Shown in pieces: positions 58,234-64,000 of a DNA stretch of 64,000 nt. The position numbers and the translations under genes were made by a program. The DNA is from Hyphomicrobiales bacterium (GTDB lineage Bacteria > Pseudomonadota > Alphaproteobacteria > Rhizobiales > HXMU1428-3), in the NCBI GenBank assembly GCA_021775425.1, contig JAJFHX010000026.1, forward strand, positions 1-64,000, in the 5' to 3' direction. The notes beneath the pieces were generated by a model, which searched no databases, was not told the DNA's origin, and worked only from the letters and a program-made list of their open reading frames with translations. Each line of letters starts with the position of its first letter. Positions within the stretch are counted from its first letter, which is position 1.

Positions 58234-58261
58234 CCTCATGCCTGATCAAAAAGGCATGAGG
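58234..58261 (+). terminator. Hairpin between bamA and lpxD
   Basis: Perfect 10-bp stem CCTCATGCCT (58234-58243) with AGGCATGAGG (58252-58261), loop of 8, followed by CTCTTTCT. Possibly a partial terminator or processing site. Confidence 0.6.
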
Positions 58262-58284
58262 CTCTTTCTATAAAAGGACCCGTT

Positions 58285-59337
58285 ATGGAACATCCCGGAT
58301 TTTTCCAAAAGGCCGGTCCATTTGAACTCAATCAGATCTGTGAAACATTAAAACTGGAAGTCCCGTCTTCCAGCGATGCATCACGCGAAAACTCGCAGAT
58401 TTCAAATGTCGCCAGCCTCGCCACTGCCGGTCAAAACGACCTCAGCTTTTTTGAAGATAAAAAACTCCTCGATGTTTTTAAAACTTCAAAAGCCGGTTTC
58501 TGTCTGGTTCCAGAACAATTTGCTGATCAGGCACCAGATAGCATGGTTGCCATAATCACCAAAACACCTCACAAATCCTTTGTTGAGGCCATAGCTGTGA
58601 TTTATCCCACTGCCACACGGCCAGAAAGAACCAGCAGCGGAAATCAACTGATAGATGAAACAGCCATGATAGAAGAGGGCGCTATCATAGAACCCGGCGC
58701 AATCATCGGTAAAGAAGCGCAAATTGGTGCCGGTACAATCATTTCCTCAGGCGCCGTGATCGGTTATCGCACATATATTGGCAGGAATTGCACAATCGGC
58801 CCAAATGCAGTAGTCAACCATAGCCTGATTGGTGACGAAGTTACAATTCATGCCAGTGCCGCAATTGGTCAGGATGGCTTTGGCTATATCATGGGTGCTG
58901 GTGGCCATAAAAAAGTCCCACAAATTGGCCGTGTCATCATCCAGGATAATGTTGAAATCGGCGCAAACACCACCATAGACAGAGGAGCGTTAACCGACAC
59001 CATCATTGGTGAAGGCACAAAAATAGATAACCTTGTGCAAATAGGTCATAATGTGGTAATTGGCTGTCACGCTGTTATTGTCTCACAAACCGGCATTTCA
59101 GGAAGTGCAAAAATTGGCAATTACGTCGTTATGGGCGGGCAAACGGGTGCCGTTGGCCATATTGAAATTGGTGACGGCGCACAAATTGCAGCATCAAGCA
59201 ATGTCCATAAAAGTGTACCGGCCAAAGCACGCTATGGCGGCACACCCGCAAAGCCAATGAAGCAGTGGTTTAAAGAAATTATCGCTGTCGAAAAACTGGT
59301 AGAAAACCGGGACGCTAAATTAAAGAAGTCAAAGTGA
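58285..59337 (+). CDS. lpxD: UDP-3-O-acylglucosamine N-acyltransferase
   Basis: Third step of lipid A synthesis, adding the second hydroxyacyl chain from acyl-ACP. The 350-residue product has an N-terminal uridine-binding domain (about 1-115) and a left-handed beta-helix made of hexapeptide repeats such as [20 protein letters not shown]. The catalytic His is in [11 protein letters not shown] (His255), and a C-terminal helix follows. The conserved [19 protein letters not shown] is present. It is the first of five genes in the lpxD-fabZ-lpxA-lpxI-lpxB block. Confidence 0.95.
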   Translation: MEHPGFFQKAGPFELNQICETLKLEVPSSSDASRENSQISNVASLATAGQNDLSFFEDKKLLDVFKTSKAGFCLVPEQFADQAPDSMVAIITKTPHKSFVEAIAVIYPTATRPERTSSGNQLIDETAMIEEGAIIEPGAIIGKEAQIGAGTIISSGAVIGYRTYIGRNCTIGPNAVVNHSLIGDEVTIHASAAIGQDGFGYIMGAGGHKKVPQIGRVIIQDNVEIGANTTIDRGALTDTIIGEGTKIDNLVQIGHNVVIGCHAVIVSQTGISGSAKIGNYVVMGGQTGAVGHIEIGDGAQIAASSNVHKSVPAKARYGGTPAKPMKQWFKEIIAVEKLVENRDAKLKKSK

Positions 59338-59447
59338 TCAGATCTGAATATAATCTTCTCACGTTTTGAATAAATTCCATTCAAACCGTAAAGATTGAAG
59401 TATCAGACAGACATGAACTTGTGAGTAAAATTTTGAGGATTGAAACT

Positions 59448-59915
59448 ATGGATGAAAGCGCAACAAAAGAGGAATTGGGGACAGCTGAAATCGGCGATAT
59501 CATGAAATATCTGCCACACCGTTACCCGTTTCTGCTGATTGATCGCATCATCGACATGTACAAAGATGAAAGTGCCATTGGTATTAAAAACGTCACCTTT
59601 AATGAAAACTTTTTCCAGGGTCATTTCCCGGAACACCCGGTGTTCCCTGGCGTTTTACTAATTGAAGGCATGGCCCAGACTGCCGGCGCACTTTGCGTTG
59701 CCAATCTTGAAGAAAAAGCAACAGAACAACTGGTTTATTTCATGGCCATAGACAGGGCCAGATTCCGTAAACCAGTCGTACCGGGTGATCAGGTTTATTA
59801 TCATGTCAATAAAATAAGAAGCCGCGGCAGAGTCTGGCGTTTTGCCGCTGTCGCAAAAGTCAATGATGAACGTGTAGCCGAAGCAGAAATCAGTGCCACA
59901 ATCGTGGATGTATAA
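59448..59915 (+). CDS. fabZ: 3-hydroxyacyl-[acyl-carrier-protein] dehydratase FabZ
   Basis: Dehydrates 3-hydroxyacyl-ACP in fatty-acid elongation and competes with LpxA for hydroxyacyl-ACP. The 155-residue hot-dog protein has [13 protein letters not shown], the catalytic His59 ([14 protein letters not shown]) and Glu73 ([13 protein letters not shown]). I chose the ATG at 59448, which has AGG nine bases upstream, over a GTG nine codons earlier. Its end overlaps no coding sequence if lpxA starts at 59923. Confidence 0.94.
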   Translation: MDESATKEELGTAEIGDIMKYLPHRYPFLLIDRIIDMYKDESAIGIKNVTFNENFFQGHFPEHPVFPGVLLIEGMAQTAGALCVANLEEKATEQLVYFMAIDRARFRKPVVPGDQVYYHVNKIRSRGRVWRFAAVAKVNDERVAEAEISATIVDV

Positions 59916-59922
59916 GGTCGAA

Positions 59923-60723
59923 ATGTCAGATATGAAAATAAACGTCCTTTCCGAAATTTCCTCGGAAGCAAAAATAGGCGAAAATGTAGAAATCGGCCCC
60001 TTCTGTTTGATAGGTCCACATGTTGAAATCGGTAACAATGTAAAATTGCACTCCCATGTTGTTATTACAGGCCAGACCAAAATTGGTAATGATTGCGAAA
60101 TTTATCCCTTCGCAGCATTAGGAAAAATTCCCCAGGTCGCCAATTTCACAGACCCTGAAATGAACAGCAAACTTATTGTCGGCGACAATAACCGCATCCG
60201 TGAGCATGTGACCATGCACTCAGGCACTGAACATGGTGGCTGGGTCACCAAAGTCGGTGACAACGGGCTTTATATGGCCGGTTCTCACATCGCTCATGAT
60301 TGCATCCTTGGCGACAATGTCATCTTTGCCAATAACGCGACCTTAGGTGGTCACTGCACAATCGGTGATGGCGCAATTCTGGGCGGGCTGACTGCGGTCC
60401 ATCAGTTTGTTCGTATCGGCCAGAAAGCATTCATCGGCGGTATGTCAGGTGTCGAACATGATGTCATTCCATATGGTATGGCCATTGGTCACAGAGCAGG
60501 CCTTGGCGGCCTGAATATCGTTGGGCTGAAAAGATCAGGTTTTTCCCGTCAGGATATTCACCAGTTGCGCAACGCTTATCAGGATATCTTTGCTGATAAA
60601 GGCACACTGAAAGAACGTGTTGATCAGGTCCAGAAAGATTACAGTGACAATGCCTGCGTTCAGGAAATGATTGAATTCATCAGGAATGAATCAAGCCGCG
60701 CCCTTTGTGTACCACGCGATTAA
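59923..60723 (+). CDS. lpxA: Acyl-[ACP]--UDP-N-acetylglucosamine O-acyltransferase
   Basis: First step of lipid A synthesis. The 266-residue product is a left-handed beta-helix; the catalytic His is in SHIAHDCILGDNVIFANN and falls at residue 125, the same number as in E. coli. HRAGLGGLNIVGLKRSGFS marks the C-terminal helical domain. Several ATG codons are near the start (59908, 59923, 59932); 59923 has AAGG at good spacing and gives the expected length. It begins eight bases after fabZ. Confidence 0.95.
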   Translation: MSDMKINVLSEISSEAKIGENVEIGPFCLIGPHVEIGNNVKLHSHVVITGQTKIGNDCEIYPFAALGKIPQVANFTDPEMNSKLIVGDNNRIREHVTMHSGTEHGGWVTKVGDNGLYMAGSHIAHDCILGDNVIFANNATLGGHCTIGDGAILGGLTAVHQFVRIGQKAFIGGMSGVEHDVIPYGMAIGHRAGLGGLNIVGLKRSGFSRQDIHQLRNAYQDIFADKGTLKERVDQVQKDYSDNACVQEMIEFIRNESSRALCVPRD

Positions 60724-60790
60724 TACCGCATCTGAAGACGCAGTTAGAGTATAAAGGCAATAAAAACAAATTCATTTCAGGTAGAAACCA

Positions 60791-61657
60791 ATGCCGATAC
60801 CTGCCACAGAACAAACACCCCTCGCCATTTTAGCTGGAGACGGCGTGCTGCCTTTATATCTCGCCAAACGTACCAGATCAGCAGGTAGAGAAGTCTTCAT
60901 GCTTGGCATAGAAGGAACAACTTCAAAAGAAATCGAACAGCACCCGCATGTCTGGTTAAAATGGGGGGAGGTCGATAAACTGTTTGCCTCTCTCAAAAAA
61001 GCCGGTGTCAAGCAGATCGTCTTTATTGGCGGTGTGAAACGGCCAGAATTTAAAAACATTCATTTCGATTTTGGCATGATCAGAAATCTGCCCTTTGTTT
61101 TCAGTCTCACCATGGGCGGCGATGACACCATCCTTAAAAACATCGTCACATTCGTAGAGAACAAGGGCTATTCCATTGTTGGTGCCCATCAGGTGGCCCC
61201 TGAACTGACAGCTGAAGGCGGCATCCTTACAAAGAAAAAACCATCTAAAATAGATATGACCGACATCAACAAAGGCATAGAAACGGTCCTTCAGTTAGGC
61301 ACGATGGATATCGGCCAGGGGGCAGTTGTCGCAAGAGACTATGTACTCTGCGTTGAAGCTGCTGAAGGAACTGATAATATGCTCAAACGCGCCAAAAATC
61401 TGCGCCAGTGGGGCAAAGGCTGGTTCAATCGCAGACACGGCGTTCTGGTCAAACTCCCAAAACCTAATCAGGAACTGCGAATAGACATGCCAACCATCGG
61501 CCCACGAACGATTGAACTCGTCGCAGAAGCTGGACTCAATGGTATCTGTATTGCAGAAGGAAAAGTCTTGATCAGCGATAAACAGCAAACCATTGAGCTT
61601 GCCAACAAACTTGGCGTCTTCATCCTGGGGCTGGATATAGATAGTCATTCTAGCTAA
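60791..61657 (+). CDS. lpxI: UDP-2,3-diacylglucosamine pyrophosphatase LpxI
   Basis: Cleaves UDP-2,3-diacylglucosamine to lipid X, the fourth step of lipid A synthesis. This is the alphaproteobacterial replacement for the unrelated LpxH of gammaproteobacteria. The 288-residue product has the N-terminal domain (LAILAGDGVLPLYLAKRTR, VFIGGVKRPEF) and the catalytic DUF1009 domain with MDIGQGAVVARDYVLCVEAA. LRIDMPTIGPRTIEL (Asp232) contains the key acidic residue of the family. It lies between lpxA and lpxB, the standard place. Confidence 0.93.
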   Translation: MPIPATEQTPLAILAGDGVLPLYLAKRTRSAGREVFMLGIEGTTSKEIEQHPHVWLKWGEVDKLFASLKKAGVKQIVFIGGVKRPEFKNIHFDFGMIRNLPFVFSLTMGGDDTILKNIVTFVENKGYSIVGAHQVAPELTAEGGILTKKKPSKIDMTDINKGIETVLQLGTMDIGQGAVVARDYVLCVEAAEGTDNMLKRAKNLRQWGKGWFNRRHGVLVKLPKPNQELRIDMPTIGPRTIELVAEAGLNGICIAEGKVLISDKQQTIELANKLGVFILGLDIDSHSS

Positions 61658-61709
61658 GCGATTGAAAAAATTACAATAAGCAGTGATCCAAATTCAGAAG
61701 GTCAGAATA

Positions 61710-62900
61710 ATGAACAACAACCAACCAAAGACCTTCTATATAATTGCAGGCGAACACTCTGGCGATGCTTTGGGCGGCAAGTTAATGCAGGCTTTAAAAG
61801 AACTGTGCGGTGAAAATAGTATCACCTTCAAAGGACTTGGCGCAGACGCAATGACAAAACAAGGCCTCACCTCCCTGTTCCCGATGGAAGAAGTCGCCAT
61901 CATGGGGCCGTTTGCGATACTAAAGAGATTACCAAACCTCATCAAGCGGGTGCACCAATGTGTTGATGATGTAATTGAAAACAATCCAGAAGTCTTAATC
62001 ATCATAGACAGTCCAGAGTTCACACACCCAATCGCCAAACGAGTACGCAAGAAAAATCCAGACATCCCGATTGTGAATTATGTCAGCCCGACCATCTGGG
62101 CCTGGCGGCCGGGTCGAGCCCGAAAAATGAAACCCTATGTCGATGAAGTGCTGGCTTTGCTGCCCTTCGAGCCAGCCAAACACAAAGAACTCGGCGGCCC
62201 CTCCTGTCATTATGTTGGCCATCCGCTAATAGAACAGAAACAATGGATTGATCAGCTTGATCCCGCCCCCTTGTTAGAAAAACTGAGCATAGATAAACAA
62301 TCAAAAATCCTGACCATACTCCCCGGAAGCAGACCAAATGAAATCAATCATCTGATGCAACCATTTGGTGAGGTCGTAGCGGAACTAAACCAGCAGGTTG
62401 GCCCGATTGAAGTTTTATTGCCAACCGTCAACTCAGTGAAATCATCCGTAGAAGTTGCCATAAAATCCTGGCCCGTAAAACCACACATTATCCTTGGCGA
62501 AGAAGATAAATTCAGGGCTTTTAAATGCGCAACAGCAGCCCTCGCAGCCTCTGGCACAGTCACACTAGAGCTGGCTATCACAGGCACACCATTGGTCGTT
62601 GCTTATAAATATGATAAGTTATTGCACCTGCTTCGGCCATTGATCAAAGCTGACATGTTTGCCCTCGCAAACCACATTCTCGGCAAAAGGGCGTTTCCTG
62701 AATTTATTCAATATGATTGCACTTGTGAAAAAATAAGCAATGCACTGCTCCCGCTTTTCGACGAAAATTCAAGAGAGCGCAAAAAGCAGCTGAATGATCT
62801 CAGCCAGATTGATCAGAAAATGTTTGAAGCTGGCCTTCGTCCCTCTATCGCCGCAGCGAAACAGACATTGGCAACAATTGAAATTTTAAAGTCGAAATAA
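61710..62900 (+). CDS. lpxB: Lipid-A-disaccharide synthase
   Basis: Glycosyltransferase (family 19) joining lipid X and UDP-diacylglucosamine into the lipid A disaccharide at the inner membrane. The 396-residue product opens YIIAGEHSGDALGGKLMQ and has MGPFAILKRLPNLI, YVSPTIWAWRPGRARKM, ILPGSRPNEI and ASGTVTLELAITGTPLVVAYK. The ATG at 61710 follows AAGG; a GTG nine codons earlier is less likely. It ends the lpx block, facing gltA on the opposite strand. Confidence 0.95.
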   Translation: MNNNQPKTFYIIAGEHSGDALGGKLMQALKELCGENSITFKGLGADAMTKQGLTSLFPMEEVAIMGPFAILKRLPNLIKRVHQCVDDVIENNPEVLIIIDSPEFTHPIAKRVRKKNPDIPIVNYVSPTIWAWRPGRARKMKPYVDEVLALLPFEPAKHKELGGPSCHYVGHPLIEQKQWIDQLDPAPLLEKLSIDKQSKILTILPGSRPNEINHLMQPFGEVVAELNQQVGPIEVLLPTVNSVKSSVEVAIKSWPVKPHIILGEEDKFRAFKCATAALAASGTVTLELAITGTPLVVAYKYDKLLHLLRPLIKADMFALANHILGKRAFPEFIQYDCTCEKISNALLPLFDENSRERKKQLNDLSQIDQKMFEAGLRPSIAAAKQTLATIEILKSK

Positions 62901-62931
62901 AACAAATTTCATCAGCCGTAAGACATAAAAA

Positions 62932-62956
62932 AACGCCTCGAATTAATCGAGGCGTT
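62932..62956 (-). terminator. Terminator of gltA (also faces lpxB)
   Basis: Perfect 10-bp stem AACGCCTCGA (62932-62941) with TCGAGGCGTT (62947-62956). A run of A on the left gives seven T on the minus strand, so it serves gltA best; it can also stop lpxB. Confidence 0.85.
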
Positions 62957-62981
62957 CTTATTTATTCTGTCATAAGAATAA

Positions 62982-64000
62982 TTACCGTTGATCAACCGGA
63001 ATAAAATCACGCGATGTCGGTCCGGTATAAAGCTGACGAGGCCGACCAATACGTTGAGACGGATCTTCAATCATCTCTCTCCACTGTGCAATCCATCCAA
63101 CTGTCCGCGCCAGAGCAAACAGAACGGTGAACATCTCAGGCGGGAAGCCAAGCGCACGAAGTGTAATACCGGAATAAAAATCAATATTCGGATAAAGCTT
63201 CTTCTCGATGAAATATTCATCTTCTCTGGCAATACGTTCCAGCTCAATCGCAACCTGCAACAATGGTTCATCTTTCAGATCAAGCGCATCAAGCACCTCA
63301 TGACAGGTCTTTTGCATCACTGTCGCCCGTGGGTCATAATTTTTATAAACCCGGTGGCCAAAACCCATCAGACGGAATGGATCGCTCTTGTCTTTAGAAC
63401 GGCGAATATATTCAGGGATCTGGTCAACAGAGCCGATTTCCTCAAGCATCTGTAACGCCGCTTCATTCGCCCCGCCATGAGCAGGGCCCCAAAGGCAGGC
63501 AATACCAGCAGCAATACAGGCAAACGGATTTGCACCAGAAGATCCAGCAAGTCTTACAGTCGAAGTTGAAGCATTTTGCTCATGGTCCGCATGGAGAATA
63601 AAGATCCGGTCCATAGCCCGTGATAATACAGGGTTTGGTTTATAATCTTCAGCCGGCACACTAAAACACATATTGAGGAAATTAGCTGAATAATCGAGAC
63701 TGTTCTGAGGAGAGACAAATGGCTGACCGATAGAATATTTATAAGCCATCGCCGCAATGGTCGGCATCTTTGCAATCATCCGCAGGCTGGCAATGTCTCT
63801 TTGCACCGGGTCATTAATGTCTGTTGAATCATGATAAAAGGCTGAAAGCGCCCCAACAACACCAACCATAATCGCCATCGGGTGCGCATCGCGGCGAAAA
63901 CCTCTGTAAAAAGTGTGCATTTGTTCATGCAGCATAGTGTGATACGTGATGCGCTTTTCAAAATCATCCAGTTGCGATTTTTGCGGCAAATCGCCGTAAA
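62982..64000 (-). CDS. gltA: Citrate synthase, C-terminal part
   Basis: Condenses acetyl-CoA and oxaloacetate in the TCA cycle. The 5' part lies beyond the window; the frame is open to the edge ([13 protein letters not shown]...), leaving about 339 residues. Catalytic landmarks are visible: [29 protein letters not shown] and the catalytic Asp in [10 protein letters not shown], with [17 protein letters not shown]. This is the type II (hexameric, NADH-sensitive group) form typical of Gram-negative bacteria. It converges on lpxB with a shared terminator between. Confidence 0.94.
   Translation of the reverse strand, partial: YGDLPQKSQLDDFEKRITYHTMLHEQMHTFYRGFRRDAHPMAIMVGVVGALSAFYHDSTDINDPVQRDIASLRMIAKMPTIAAMAYKYSIGQPFVSPQNSLDYSANFLNMCFSVPAEDYKPNPVLSRAMDRIFILHADHEQNASTSTVRLAGSSGANPFACIAAGIACLWGPAHGGANEAALQMLEEIGSVDQIPEYIRRSKDKSDPFRLMGFGHRVYKNYDPRATVMQKTCHEVLDALDLKDEPLLQVAIELERIAREDEYFIEKKLYPNIDFYSGITLRALGFPPEMFTVLFALARTVGWIAQWREMIEDPSQRIGRPRQLYTGPTSRDFIPVDQR

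Overview
This window looks like a stretch of alphaproteobacterial chromosome. The evidence is the gene order (tig-clpP-clpX-lon-nuoA..N-birA-rnj-mce-DUF1467-proS-lolCD-dnaE, then rpsB-tsf-pyrH-frr-uppS-cdsA-dxr-rseP-bamA-lpxD-fabZ-lpxA-lpxI-lpxB-gltA). Other pointers are the short ProS, LpxI in place of LpxH, and helix-hairpin-helix tails on NuoE and ribosomal protein S2. The order is closest to Hyphomicrobiales (Rhizobiales)-type chromosomes, but base composition is unusually AT-rich for that group, by eye in the mid-40s % GC. A marine lineage is a reasonable guess, not a demonstrated one.

Layout. 1-8.3 kb: end of a thioredoxin-fold gene, a divergent two-gene TRAP permease, hemH, a qmcA/nfeD membrane-quality pair, then sseA and cysK on the minus strand. 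8.6-16.1 kb: tRNA-Leu and the proteostasis block tig, clpP, clpX, lon, with long AT-rich spacers. A very good heat-shock-type promoter lies upstream of lon. 16.2-21.3 kb: the accessory part, with tRNA-Val and tRNA-Asp flanking a phage-type fibre gene (DUF2793) broken by one in-frame stop codon, plus small or unknown genes. 21.3-36.7 kb: a complete 14-gene NADH:quinone oxidoreductase (complex I) operon with one extra small membrane protein between nuoH and nuoI. 36.8-43.8 kb: birA, RNase J, methylmalonyl-CoA epimerase, DUF1467, proS, lolC/E and lolD. 43.9-47.4 kb: dnaE. 47.7-62.9 kb: translation, isoprenoid, phospholipid and outer-membrane genes ending in the lipid A block lpxD-fabZ-lpxA-lpxI-lpxB. 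The window closes inside gltA on the minus strand.

Most of this is conserved housekeeping DNA. The items most worth a second look are the nonsense-interrupted fibre gene between two tRNA genes, the same helix-hairpin-helix module on two unrelated proteins (NuoE and S2), the extra membrane protein in the nuo operon, the 740-bp non-coding clpP-clpX spacer with a short tandem repeat, and several small membrane proteins of under 60 residues. No CRISPR array, insertion sequence or complete mobile element was seen, and no convincing new multi-gene system.
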